Positions 8,097-17,218 of a stretch of DNA of 49,123 bases are shown piece after piece. The notes under the pieces are model-generated. The model was not told the DNA's origin. It was given only the letters and a program-made list of their open reading frames with translations, and searched no databases. Position 1 is the stretch's first letter; every line of letters begins with the position of its first letter. This DNA is from a virus: positions 1 to 49,123 of the IMG/VR virus record IMGVR_UViG_3300022699_000206; one strand, 5' to 3'. Position numbers and translations under genes: made by a program.

Positions 8097-8429
8097 ATGG
8101 CAGTACTTGAAATGCCCCTTAGAGCGGATATACCCGCCTACAGTTTTCAGTTAAATTTAGAGGGCAATCTTTATAATTGGAAAATTCGCTACAATGAGCG
8201 CATGGGCCGTTGGCTCATGGATATTTTGGACGAAAACAAAATTACGCTTATTGCGGGCATTCCCATTCAAACTAGGTTTAGTCTACTGAGCCGATTTAAA
8301 AACCCTGATTTGCCGCCTGGGTATTTTATTGCGGTGGATGAGAGCGGGGAAAATAAACAGCCATCCCGAGAGGATTTAGGCAATGATGTAAAACTGTTTT
8401 ACATAGAGAGCAATTTTAATGGCCGATAA
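8097..8429 (+). CDS. Baseplate plug protein (Pam3 gp18-like)
   Basis: 110 residues. The compact beta pattern YSFQLNLEGNLYNWKIRYNE followed by GRWLMDILDENKITLIAGIP matches the small plug domain of cyanophage Pam3 gp18 and its relatives, which sits in the baseplate below the tube. Located between the Dit-like and hub genes, as expected. It overlaps the hub gene by 11 bases. Confidence 0.8.
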   Translation: MAVLEMPLRADIPAYSFQLNLEGNLYNWKIRYNERMGRWLMDILDENKITLIAGIPIQTRFSLLSRFKNPDLPPGYFIAVDESGENKQPSREDLGNDVKLFYIESNFNGR

Positions 8430-9258
8430 ATTCCTTAGGGTAGCGCGCTTTAAAACTATCTCCTCAGCGGGGGCGGGGGAGGCGGCTATACCAGGAGTTT
8501 TTGGCCAAAAAGATTATACCGGGCTGCGCACGCAATTTAAGATAGCAAAAACAAGTGAGAGCGGGGCTAACCAAGCAAAAATAACAATTTTCAACCTTAA
8601 TGAGGACAGCCGCACCAGCTTGGAGGAAAAGGATTTAAAAGTAGTTTTAGAGTGCGGCTATTCTGGAAACGTGGGTGAGCTTTTCCGTGGCGATATCCTC
8701 AAAGTAGCGAGCATTAAAAAAGGTGAGGATTGGCTAACGCATATTGAGGCTGGGGATGGGCAAAAGGCACTGCAAGCAAAGCACATTGATAAAAGTTGGG
8801 GGCCAGGCACCCCATTTATTGCCATTATACAACAGGCAATACTTGGGCTTGGGCTAACGCAGGGGCCTGCGGTACCGGTTGGCGCTGATATAGCCCTTGG
8901 CGGATTTAGTTTCAGTGGGCCTATTAAAAAGTTACTTGATGTCCTTGCCAAGCGCTTTGGATTTGAATGGAGCGTGCAAAATGAGGTTGTACAAATAAGC
9001 TATGATGGTGCGCCAACGTTAGATATACCGGTTGTTATCAACCCGCGTACCGGAGTTATTGGCAACATCATAAAAAGAGAAAAGGGCATTGAATTTAAAA
9101 CTTTGCTGGATACCGAAATTAAGCCTGGAAAAACTATATCCGTATTGGAGAGCATTGTAGCGGCGGGCGCGTACAAATGCCGCAAGGCTATTTTTGATGG
9201 CGATAGCCATGAGGGGCCTTGGTATGTAGCTGTAGAGTGCGAGCCTATTGGGGGATAA
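8419..9258 (+). CDS. Baseplate hub protein (late control D-like)
   Basis: 279 residues. The tube-like domains of gpD/gp27-type hubs are suggested by LRTQFKIAKTSESGANQAKI and ITIFNLNEDSRTSLEEKDLK, followed by a region on threading of the spike (DGQKALQAKHIDKSWGPGTP, a short helix-strand link also seen in such hubs). The hub joins the tail tube to the spike encoded by the next gene. Start ATG within the end of the plug gene; stop is directly followed by the next ATG. Confidence 0.75.
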   Translation: MADKFLRVARFKTISSAGAGEAAIPGVFGQKDYTGLRTQFKIAKTSESGANQAKITIFNLNEDSRTSLEEKDLKVVLECGYSGNVGELFRGDILKVASIKKGEDWLTHIEAGDGQKALQAKHIDKSWGPGTPFIAIIQQAILGLGLTQGPAVPVGADIALGGFSFSGPIKKLLDVLAKRFGFEWSVQNEVVQISYDGAPTLDIPVVINPRTGVIGNIIKREKGIEFKTLLDTEIKPGKTISVLESIVAAGAYKCRKAIFDGDSHEGPWYVAVECEPIGG

Positions 9259-10014
9259 ATGACAACGCAGCCTGGGCAAATAAAAAACGAGGCCCCCACC
9301 CTTGAGGAGGTTATAAGGCTTGGGGTGCAAAATGCTTTATTTGATTTGAATACGGCAATGCCGGGCATAGTGCAAAGCTACGATAACTTAACAAATACGG
9401 CAAATGTACAGCCTGTTTTCAGGCGCACATATACCGATGATGGGGAGGGCAATACCGAAACAGTTGATGCCCCTATCATAAATAAAGTGCCTGTAGCGTT
9501 TCCAAGGGCCAACCAAGCGGCAATTACATTTCCAATTAGGCAAGGTGATACCGTACTACTTATTTTCAGCCAACGCACCTTAGACCGTTGGAAAACAGTA
9601 GGCGGCAAGGTAACCCCTGGTGATCCGCGCACCCATGCTTTGAGTGATGCCATAGCCATACCGGGGGTTTACCCGGCAACAAATCCCGTGCTAATTGATC
9701 CCGATAACTTGGTTATAAGGCATATATTAAGCAAAATAACTGTTAAAAAAGATGCGATTGAGGTGGCCAGTGGTGCGGGAAAAATTACAGTAGATAGCAC
9801 TGGAAAACTTACGTTAGGCAATGGGGTTATTGAGCTATTGGATTTGGTTGATAAGCTCATGGAGCAAGTAAATGCTACCCTAACAGCAATCACATCCATA
9901 ACAGTACCAACGGCGGTTGGCCCATCGGGTACGCCAAACAATGCCGCATCTTTTATATCGGCAAAAACTCAAGTAACTGCGCTAAAAACAAAATTGGGGT
10001 TTATTAAGGGTTAA
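9259..10014 (+). CDS. Baseplate central spike (Gp138 N-terminal domain type)
   Basis: 251 residues. The N-terminal half has the OB-fold pattern of Gp138/gpV-type spikes (MPGIVQSYDNLTNTANVQPV, then INKVPVAFPRANQAAITFPI and QGDTVLLIFSQRTLDRW). The middle has short beta repeats (ITVKKDAIEVASGAGKITVD and STGKLTLGNG) typical of the beta-helical spike. The last 60 residues are helical and differ from classic spikes, so the tip may be modified or carry another partner. Confidence 0.82.
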   Translation: MTTQPGQIKNEAPTLEEVIRLGVQNALFDLNTAMPGIVQSYDNLTNTANVQPVFRRTYTDDGEGNTETVDAPIINKVPVAFPRANQAAITFPIRQGDTVLLIFSQRTLDRWKTVGGKVTPGDPRTHALSDAIAIPGVYPATNPVLIDPDNLVIRHILSKITVKKDAIEVASGAGKITVDSTGKLTLGNGVIELLDLVDKLMEQVNATLTAITSITVPTAVGPSGTPNNAASFISAKTQVTALKTKLGFIKG

Positions 10015-10017
10015 AAA

Positions 10018-10563
10018 TTGACGCTAGAGGCTTTAACAATTTGGCAGCAAACATTTGCAACGGATATGGTGCCTACTAACAGCCCCACCTGGCCCACTAT
10101 CCTTGCCGATTGGATGGCTGAGCGTGTAGATAACAAACTTGATTTACCGGGCTTGGGCGGCCCCGGTAGGGTGTACACGTTTAACAAGTCTGGGTTTGCC
10201 TCAGCCCTGGCCTCAATGAGCCCTACCAATGATGCCGTTGCCGCTATTACAACCCTAGCCAATGCCTGGGCCTCTAGCCTGGGCACTATGGTTGTTTCAC
10301 CGGGCACCTATATTGAGCCCGCAACGCCATCAACTACTTGGAGTGTAGTGCATAGCTCTATCATCGATGCGCCGTCAATCGCTTTAGCAAAAGCCAAAGT
10401 GCAAGAGCTACAGGCCAATAACCTTGTCCAAAGCGCATTGGATAGTGATTTTCCGGTTAAATTCAGAGAGGCTTTTTTATTGTTAACTGTAACCACGGAT
10501 GGGTTGGATAGCGATAGTGATGGCCCGTATCCTTTAACCGATAGCGCGAGGGCAGTGGGTTGA
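10018..10563 (+). CDS. Unrecognised baseplate-region protein
   Basis: 181 residues, between the spike and the gp25-like gene. I do not recognise a family. It has a long helical centre (NDAVAAITTLANAWASSLGT) and a C-terminus with DGLDSDSDGPYPL, an acidic loop that could bind calcium. TTG start with AAGGG upstream; no better start is visible. Genes at this position in related phages are structural, so a baseplate or spike-accessory role is plausible. Its stop overlaps the next start by three bases. Confidence 0.65.
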   Translation: MTLEALTIWQQTFATDMVPTNSPTWPTILADWMAERVDNKLDLPGLGGPGRVYTFNKSGFASALASMSPTNDAVAAITTLANAWASSLGTMVVSPGTYIEPATPSTTWSVVHSSIIDAPSIALAKAKVQELQANNLVQSALDSDFPVKFREAFLLLTVTTDGLDSDSDGPYPLTDSARAVG

Positions 10564-10913
10564 ATATTTTACTTGATGCAAATGGGGATTGGGCCGTAGA
10601 TAATGGGGCTGTGCAATTTGCAAGCGGTAAGCAAGAGATTGCCCAAAGCATAGCTACAAGACTACGCACTATCCTGGGCGAATGGTTTTTAAACACTGAG
10701 TTAGGCTTGCCGTGGTTTTCTCGTATACTTAGAAAAAACCCTAACAGCGCTGAGGTTGAAAATATTTTTGTTAAGGCTATTGCTGATAGCCCAGGTGTTA
10801 CCAGTATCGATGAGTTTAAAATGAGCTACATTAAGGAAACTCGTAAACTTTTGGTAGAGGCACGTATCAATAGCGTTGATGGGGTTATAAGTTTTACTGA
10901 GGAGGTGCCCTAA
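10560..10913 (+). CDS. Baseplate wedge protein (gp25-like)
   Basis: 117 residues with the gp25 / lysozyme-fold wedge pattern: GKQEIAQSIATRLRTILGEW then FLNTELGLPWF, and the helix EVENIFVKAIADSPGVTSI. gp25-like proteins form the inner wedge and trigger sheath contraction. TTG start overlapping the previous stop. The next gene (J-like) starts on the last base of this stop region. Confidence 0.87.
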   Translation: MNILLDANGDWAVDNGAVQFASGKQEIAQSIATRLRTILGEWFLNTELGLPWFSRILRKNPNSAEVENIFVKAIADSPGVTSIDEFKMSYIKETRKLLVEARINSVDGVISFTEEVP

Positions 10914-12766
10914 TGGCCTATGGTGTAACCCCCGAGGGTTTTGTTGCAAAGCGCCTTGAGGATATAAAAACCGAAATTGATGAGAAATTACGCGCTACTT
11001 TTGGCAAGGGTGTTGATTTAGATGAGCGCAGCCCGTTTGGGCAGTTTCGCGCTATATTCGCTGAGCGTGAGGCGGCAGTTTGGGAGCTTGCCGAGCAAGT
11101 GCATAACAGCCAATACCCGAGCACTGCCGAGGGGGCAAGCCTTGATAACGTAGTTTCCATTACGGGTACGGTACGTGAAACGCCAACAAAAAGTAGAGTT
11201 ATCGGGGCCATCCTATATGGAGTAGAGGGTACGGTTATACCCGCAGGCTCAACCGTTTCGGTTGACGGCAATCCCGACGCAAAATTTGATACGGATACTA
11301 ATGCTGAGATTGATGCGGGTGTAAGCTCAATTCAAAGGCTCACATTTCCAACCCTGCCTGAGGCCGGTACTTTTACACTTGATTTTGCTGGCGAGGTAAC
11401 CGCCGCCCTTAACTGGGATGCAACGGCGGCGCAAATACAAACCGCACTGGAAAACTTGGTTAATATAGGCCCCGGTAACGTTGATGCAACGGGTAACGTG
11501 CAAGATGGGCAAGTAGATATTGAATTCATAGGTACTCTAGCAGAAGAGCCCCAAACTGCGCTTACAATAAGCGCAAACGCCCTAACATCCTCAGAGGAAA
11601 CTGAAATAAGCTGCCTAGGGGATAGCTCGGGCTCATTAGACCGCACTACCTTTGTAATCAATGATCAAAATGGCTCTGTAGGTGTTTGGATTGATGTTGA
11701 TGATAGCGGCTCCGCTATTCCGCCTGATGCCTTGGCCGCTGATAGAGCCATTGAGGTTACGGGGGTATCCACCGATGATAGCCCCGGCAACGTTGCCGCC
11801 GCCGTTGCTGCGGCTCTTACTAACGACCCGGAGTTTTCAGCTACGGCGGTTGGCAGCGTTGTTACAGCCAATGATGCGGCCCAGGGCAGCCGAGCCGATG
11901 CGGCTGATGTGGATACAGGGTTTACCATAAGCACATCTAGCCAGGGCTATGATGCGGGCTCATTGCCCATAACCATATCCGAGCCCCAACCTGGTGCCCT
12001 GCCGCAAACCACTGTTAACTTGACTGCGCAAGAGGTGGGCAGCGTGCAAGCCCCAGCGGGTACGCTTACTGTTATTGAAACTCCGGTAACAGGCTGGGAT
12101 AGCATAACCAACCCATTGGATGCTGAGCTTGGAAAAGATTTAGAGGAGGATAACGAGTTAAAACTAAGGCGCTTGCAAGAGCTTGCTATTGCGGGCCGCG
12201 CTACCACTGAGGCGATAAGGGCCAAGTTACTTGAGCTTACGGGTGTTACCGCAGTAGTGGTTTTTGAAAACGATAGCGCTATTGTTGATGTGGATGGCCG
12301 CCCACCTAAATCAGTGGATATAGTGGTTGAAAACGGGGCTGAGGACGATATCGCGCAAGAGATTTTTGATACCGTTGCCGCAGGTATCGAAACGATAGGC
12401 GATATCTCAAAGGTTATAACGGATAGCCAGAATTTCACCCATATCATAAAGTTTTCACGGCCCAGCCCGGTTAATATTTGGGTTGAGTTTGATATATCAG
12501 TTGATAGCAATCGCTATCCCGCAGATGGGGATACAAGGGTTAAAAATGCGGTAGTAACATGGGGTGATGCATTAGGCATAGGCACTGATATTGTAGTGCA
12601 TGGCACTGATAGCTTAGAGGCAAGTATTGCCGATATACCGGGTATTACTGATGTGGAGATAAGAGTTGGTAAAACGGCCTCCCCTACATTGGATGATAAC
12701 ATAACTATAGCCCCGCGTGAGGTAAGCGCTTGGGATACTTCCAGGGTTGAGGTAAATCAGCTATGA
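10913..12766 (+). CDS. Baseplate J-like wedge protein with inserted beta domains
   Basis: 617 residues, much longer than the usual 300-400. The N-terminal J part (residues 1-130, with GVDLDERSPFGQFRAIFAER) and C-terminal J part (from about 350, with ELGKDLEEDNELKLRRLQEL and the GITDVEIRVGK region) bracket about 210 extra residues. The insert contains two beta domains: one with GTFTLDFAGEVTAALNWDAT, the other with GSVGVWIDVDDSG and GNVAAAVAAALTNDPEFSA. Such insertions decorate the outside of baseplates and may bind glycans. Starts on ATG at the end of the gp25-like gene. Confidence 0.85.
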   Translation: MAYGVTPEGFVAKRLEDIKTEIDEKLRATFGKGVDLDERSPFGQFRAIFAEREAAVWELAEQVHNSQYPSTAEGASLDNVVSITGTVRETPTKSRVIGAILYGVEGTVIPAGSTVSVDGNPDAKFDTDTNAEIDAGVSSIQRLTFPTLPEAGTFTLDFAGEVTAALNWDATAAQIQTALENLVNIGPGNVDATGNVQDGQVDIEFIGTLAEEPQTALTISANALTSSEETEISCLGDSSGSLDRTTFVINDQNGSVGVWIDVDDSGSAIPPDALAADRAIEVTGVSTDDSPGNVAAAVAAALTNDPEFSATAVGSVVTANDAAQGSRADAADVDTGFTISTSSQGYDAGSLPITISEPQPGALPQTTVNLTAQEVGSVQAPAGTLTVIETPVTGWDSITNPLDAELGKDLEEDNELKLRRLQELAIAGRATTEAIRAKLLELTGVTAVVVFENDSAIVDVDGRPPKSVDIVVENGAEDDIAQEIFDTVAAGIETIGDISKVITDSQNFTHIIKFSRPSPVNIWVEFDISVDSNRYPADGDTRVKNAVVTWGDALGIGTDIVVHGTDSLEASIADIPGITDVEIRVGKTASPTLDDNITIAPREVSAWDTSRVEVNQL

Positions 12767-13458
12767 CCGATATTGCCACCATTACAAACCACGTAGAGCG
12801 TGCGCTCAATCGCGTACTTACGCAGTACCGTGAAAAAGAGAGGCAAAACGCTTTTATCCAAGCTTTTGCTGAAGAGATGCAAAATATTGAGGATGTGCTT
12901 ATTGGGCTGATTGATGGCCGGGCACTTGATACTGCGGTAGGCGAACAACTTGATGGGCTTGGAGAGATAGTAGGCCAGGATAGGGGCGTTTTTGGGGATG
13001 ATTTTTACCGCATCCTTATTTTTGTAAAAATAGGCCAAAATACATCTCAAGGCGGCCCCGAGAAAATAATTAACATTTTCAAACTGCTTACTGAGGCCGA
13101 CCTAGTTCATTACATCAACCTCAATACCGGCTCTATCATGCTCGGTACTGATGTGGATATTTCAGAGGATAACATTGATTTTATATACCGCAATATGGAG
13201 CTTGTAGCCGCAGGTGGCGTGCGCATTGATCATATTGTTTGTTTTGATCCCGATGAGCCTTTTGCTTTTTCAGGGCCGAATACTACAAGCCCAGGCGAGG
13301 GATTTTCAGATATAACCGGAAGTACCGGAGGGAAATTTGCAGTGTTAAAACGTAGAGGCATAGCATTTAGTTTTGATGGCAATGATGTGGATGGGGGCGG
13401 CTTTGGCAGCCTTAAAGATCCCATTGTTGGGGGTAAATTTGTAGGTATAGGAGGTTAG
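12763..13458 (+). CDS. Baseplate protein, DUF2612-like (gpI role)
   Basis: 231 residues. The segment ALDTAVGEQLDGLGEIVGQD followed by FGDDFYRILIFVKIGQNTSQ and GGPEKIINIFKLLT is the signature of DUF2612 baseplate proteins, which link the J-like wedge to the fibres. The C-terminal 60 residues are Gly-rich (GGGFGSLKDPIVGGKFVGIG) and look like a short flexible or fibre-attachment tail. ATGA overlap with the J-like gene. Confidence 0.85.
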   Translation: MTDIATITNHVERALNRVLTQYREKERQNAFIQAFAEEMQNIEDVLIGLIDGRALDTAVGEQLDGLGEIVGQDRGVFGDDFYRILIFVKIGQNTSQGGPEKIINIFKLLTEADLVHYINLNTGSIMLGTDVDISEDNIDFIYRNMELVAAGGVRIDHIVCFDPDEPFAFSGPNTTSPGEGFSDITGSTGGKFAVLKRRGIAFSFDGNDVDGGGFGSLKDPIVGGKFVGIGG

Positions 13459-13461
13459 AAA

Positions 13462-14094
13462 ATGCCGATCCCTAAGCCAACCGCAAAAATGTCCTGGGGG
13501 GTTGGCAATCCTGATTTTGCAAATCGGGTAGTTGAGCCCTCCACGGCAAAAAAGCAGGCAGCATGGTTAGATGATGAGCGCCCACCCGCGCCAATAATGA
13601 ATTGGCTTTTTTGGATAGTCCAACAATGGTTGGATTATTTTGAAAACGTAAGTGATGAGTTTGAAACGCGTTATGATGCAATCATAGGCGCTGGGGCCGC
13701 TGCCACGCACGCAACATTACAAGATGCCGTTAATGATGTTTCCCTAGGTGCCGATGTATGGGTTAGGGTTGATGATGCGGCTACCATTGATAGCGCCATC
13801 AATCTAAATAAGGCCCGGTGGCGCATCGATTTTAAATCAACGGCGGTTTATACCAAGGGTGCGGGCGCTCCGGCAAACTGCCTGCAAATGGCCGCTGAGG
13901 GCATTATTGTTAACTATGGCCGTTTTGTAGGATGGACGGGCGGAGGAGATGCAGCCATTAAGCAAACGGTTGATGGCGAGTATTGCAGTGTTTTTGGCTC
14001 TCGTTTTGGGCCAGGCACTACTACTGAGGTTGATCAAAGCGCCGTGCCTGCCGGTAAAATAGGTCCGGTAACGGCCACCATTTCGGAGGTATAG
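13462..14094 (+). CDS. Tail fibre protein, baseplate-attachment part
   Basis: 210 residues. The N-terminus (IPKPTAKMSWGVGNPDF and PPAPIMNWLFWIVQQWLDYF) has the short Pro/Trp-rich pattern found at the attachment end of many fibre proteins. The rest resembles the start of a beta-helix. It has no signal peptide, unlike the following genes, and it stops before any tip domain, so it may be the anchor for separately encoded fibre parts. Confidence 0.65.
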   Translation: MPIPKPTAKMSWGVGNPDFANRVVEPSTAKKQAAWLDDERPPAPIMNWLFWIVQQWLDYFENVSDEFETRYDAIIGAGAAATHATLQDAVNDVSLGADVWVRVDDAATIDSAINLNKARWRIDFKSTAVYTKGAGAPANCLQMAAEGIIVNYGRFVGWTGGGDAAIKQTVDGEYCSVFGSRFGPGTTTEVDQSAVPAGKIGPVTATISEV

Positions 14095-14097
14095 GTA

Positions 14098-17000
14098 ATG
14101 GGATTTTTAAAGCGCCATAAATGGAAAACACTTTGTATAACCCTGGTGCTTATCGCTACCGTAGCCTTGGCCGCAGGGTATGAGCGTATACCTAAAGATA
14201 TACTTTTGCTTGGTACAGGCACTAGCGATAGCAAGATTATTGAATTTGATGTGGGTAACGGCTCGGCCAACCCTAAGATAAAAGGAAACTCAACCTCTCC
14301 TGCTATTGAATTTTCAGCAAATGGCATTGATTACCTACCGCTTGGCTCCGGGGGCTCCGGGGTGGGCATTCAGGCCCTTGCTAACGGAGATTTTGAGCTT
14401 GGTACTAACAATTGGAGCGCAAGCGCTGGCACGTTTCAAGAGGAAACAGGCGCAGGTGATGTGGGCAATGGAGCTAAAGCAGTAAGCTGGGATGCTACGG
14501 CGGCCAGTGATACGCTTACAAGTGATCAGGCCACGTTGCCGCTTGTTATCCAGGGCCAAAAATGCGTATCCTGGTTTTACTACAAAGGGGGTGATGCTAA
14601 TTTAACCGCTCAGGTTATTGATGGCAGCATTAGCGTATTGGCCTCTCAGGTGCTTGCTACTCAGGGGGCTTACACCCAAGTATACCTTTATTTTGATTGC
14701 CCCACGGGCGATACCGCAGCATTGCGCTTAACGGCTACCGGTGATGCGGCTACTGTCTACTTGGATGATGCTTTTTTGGGTGTAAGCATTACCGTACTTG
14801 AGGATTTAACAGATACGGATACCGCAGCAAAAGAGGATGGCCAAGCGCTCATATACGATAGTGCTAGTGAAAAATGGGTGCCGGGGGCCTCGGGTGATGC
14901 CTCATTTAAAGTGCAGGATGTAGCTGCGGATGGCTCAACCACTATCAAGGGCGGCTACCTTATCCTTGCAGATGGCCGAGAGCTTGCCACATATGATGGA
15001 TCGGGCACGGCCTCAACTGATTTTGGCGGTGATTTAGCCATTGATTTGGATAACCTTGAGGGCTCACCCGCTGATAACACTACCTATTACCTGTACATTG
15101 ATATCAACGCCCTTGCCGCGCAAATAACAACCTCTGATACGGGCCGCGCTCTCTACGGAGTGCAGGAGGCGCAATTGGTACTTAGCGCCGATGCCCCTGA
15201 TAGTGTAGCCCTCTCCCAACTCATACCCCTGGGGCTAGTGCGGCATACAACGGGTGGAGTTTGGGGTACAACGGCCTTTGCAACGCTTGCTTTTCGCAGG
15301 CACGATAAGCCCGTGCAATTTATAAACCCTCTTGTTTACTCCACATCTCAAGTGGTGGGTGCGGTGGGCACCAGTGGGCAAATCATGGCGGGGCATATCC
15401 TTACTGATCAATCATTTCCCGATACTGATTTAACGGGGGATATTGTTTATTGGAATTTAGCCGCTGATAGTAATGATGATAGTGTTAACGGCAAAAATTT
15501 AACAAATAATGGTACCGCGCCCTTTTCCGGTACCAATATTTTTGGAGCTACAACCTCTGCCGCTGATTTAAACGGTAGTACCCATTATTTTAGCTCTACC
15601 GATGCCTTTTTCAATCCCGGCAATGCCTCTTACACTGTAGGCGGTTGGTTTAAAATGGATGCTTGGGCATCAGGGGCTACTGAAGTACTTTTCTCAACGG
15701 CAGGCTCTACAAGTGATAGATCATTTGGAGTGTATAAGGCATCTACGGATATTCTTTATTGTTTGAGTACAAATACAGCCTCAAACTGGGATACTACCTT
15801 GCCCATGAGCCCGGATACCTCTGTATTGAGCGGATGGCAGCATATTGTTATAAGGTATGATGCTAGCGCCGATGTTTTTGCTTGTTTTATAAATGGTTTG
15901 GAGGTTACAAAAGCCAATGTTGCGGCTCAACGTGCGGCCTCCTCAGCCCAATTTAATATTGGAGCTTGGTACGCTACTCCGGCCAATTATATGGCCGGTG
16001 AGGTTGAGGATGTTTTCTTTTCAAATAGCGCCTTGGCTGATGAGGATGTGCGAAAACTCTATAGCGCTAAGCTATCCCTCAGTGCAATACAATTGGAGCC
16101 TGGCAATCAGCAATGGTTTGCCCAATACTCGCGCTCGGATGGCCTGCTACAAGGGGAGTTAAGCCCAGGTTGGATAGTGGATAAAAGAAAAGATGCCTTA
16201 TATTTTAACCTTGGCCTTGATGCGGCGGATACCGTGCGCATTGCCATGCGTGATATAGGATTTGGCTCCACCTCCGTTGCCAGTGCCAGACGTTATGATA
16301 GTGGATGGCAGGCGGCGGAGCAAAGCTATCCGCTTGCACATGGTTTGCCTATTTTCCCCACTGCGCAAAGCTTTTTCTATGATGATGCGGGCGCAATACG
16401 CAAATACCCCATAGGTCAATTTTGCAGTGTATCTGATACCCAGTTAAATTGCGAAATTGATAGCCTTATAACCATTGATGCAACGCATAAGTACCGTATC
16501 ATTTTGGCCTCGGGTGAGGAAACTATTACCTCAACTCTGCAAGAGGCATCCCCTACCCAAGCTGGCATTGTTTCAACTACAGCGCAATCATTTGCCGGTG
16601 AAAAGACATTTAACGCTGAGGTACAGGCGGTAAGTGGATTAGATGCTAGTGGGCAGGGGATTGTAGCAGGTAGTTTAACAACTGGGGATGTTACTGTAAC
16701 GGGTAGTTTAGGCATTGATCCCACATCTCTAAATGATATAGATTCTACTATACTGGGATTAAAACCTTATGTAAGCGGAACTACTTATAATGGCGGCAAT
16801 TCTCCCACTATCAGCGGTACGGATTATTTAAGCACCTACTATGGTATTTTTTATCCATATCGCACGCAATCAGGGGATTGGCGCTGTAGGTTTAATTTTG
16901 CAGTTAGTACTAATTCAAGCACCACATTTGCACCTGTAATAAATGGGATTACAGCAAAAAATGTGAGCGGATTTTTTCAGCCTGTAGCCGTTGGAGTAAA

Positions 17001-17133
17001 CGCTAATGCAGCTACACAAGGGCATTTTTCCCCGAATACCGGCACTATAATTACTTACTCTACGGCTAATGGAACGCAGTGGAGGTTTTCCGGAGATATA
17101 CTTTTAAACCAAAAGCCATCTTGGGCATATTAA
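14098..17133 (+). CDS. Large fibre/adhesin with signal-like N-terminus and LamG domain
   Basis: 1011 residues, the largest protein here. The N-terminus MGFLKRHKWKTLCITLVLIA followed by a hydrophobic stretch to ALAAG is a convincing signal peptide or membrane anchor. Then come a CBM-like beta domain at about 95-235 (NGDFELGTNNWSASAGTFQE ... VYLDDAFLG), a fibre-type stretch, a concanavalin-like LamG domain at about 440-660 (YTVGGWFKMDAWASGATEV; GWQHIVIRYDAS) and a C-terminal tip-like domain ending NQKPSWAY. Glycan binding is likely. Export by Sec would be unusual for a virion fibre; alternatively the hydrophobic segment is used during assembly. Confidence 0.82.
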   Translation: MGFLKRHKWKTLCITLVLIATVALAAGYERIPKDILLLGTGTSDSKIIEFDVGNGSANPKIKGNSTSPAIEFSANGIDYLPLGSGGSGVGIQALANGDFELGTNNWSASAGTFQEETGAGDVGNGAKAVSWDATAASDTLTSDQATLPLVIQGQKCVSWFYYKGGDANLTAQVIDGSISVLASQVLATQGAYTQVYLYFDCPTGDTAALRLTATGDAATVYLDDAFLGVSITVLEDLTDTDTAAKEDGQALIYDSASEKWVPGASGDASFKVQDVAADGSTTIKGGYLILADGRELATYDGSGTASTDFGGDLAIDLDNLEGSPADNTTYYLYIDINALAAQITTSDTGRALYGVQEAQLVLSADAPDSVALSQLIPLGLVRHTTGGVWGTTAFATLAFRRHDKPVQFINPLVYSTSQVVGAVGTSGQIMAGHILTDQSFPDTDLTGDIVYWNLAADSNDDSVNGKNLTNNGTAPFSGTNIFGATTSAADLNGSTHYFSSTDAFFNPGNASYTVGGWFKMDAWASGATEVLFSTAGSTSDRSFGVYKASTDILYCLSTNTASNWDTTLPMSPDTSVLSGWQHIVIRYDASADVFACFINGLEVTKANVAAQRAASSAQFNIGAWYATPANYMAGEVEDVFFSNSALADEDVRKLYSAKLSLSAIQLEPGNQQWFAQYSRSDGLLQGELSPGWIVDKRKDALYFNLGLDAADTVRIAMRDIGFGSTSVASARRYDSGWQAAEQSYPLAHGLPIFPTAQSFFYDDAGAIRKYPIGQFCSVSDTQLNCEIDSLITIDATHKYRIILASGEETITSTLQEASPTQAGIVSTTAQSFAGEKTFNAEVQAVSGLDASGQGIVAGSLTTGDVTVTGSLGIDPTSLNDIDSTILGLKPYVSGTTYNGGNSPTISGTDYLSTYYGIFYPYRTQSGDWRCRFNFAVSTNSSTTFAPVINGITAKNVSGFFQPVAVGVNANAATQGHFSPNTGTIITYSTANGTQWRFSGDILLNQKPSWAY

Positions 17134-17149
17134 TTAAAAGAGGCTAAAA

Positions 17150-17218
17150 ATGAAAAAACTTTTCCTATTACTTGCATTTACATGGTTTGCTGTGATTACT
17201 AACGGAGGTATAGCATGA
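17150..17218 (+). CDS. 22-residue signal-peptide-like small ORF
   Basis: A short ORF, MKKLFLLLAFTWFAVITNGG plus IA, that is essentially a signal peptide with no mature part. Its stop TGA overlaps the ATG of the next gene (ATGA at 17215), which is typical translational coupling. AGAGG lies 8 bases before its start. It may be a remnant of a lost exported protein, a leader, or a real membrane peptide. The next gene has its own signal peptide, so this is not its missing N-terminus. Confidence 0.5.
   Translation: MKKLFLLLAFTWFAVITNGGIA

Noticed and set aside
11947-12510. 187-codon open frame on the minus strand
   Set aside because: It is a Ser/Thr-rich shadow of the J-like gene; such shadows recur throughout because of the genome's codon use.
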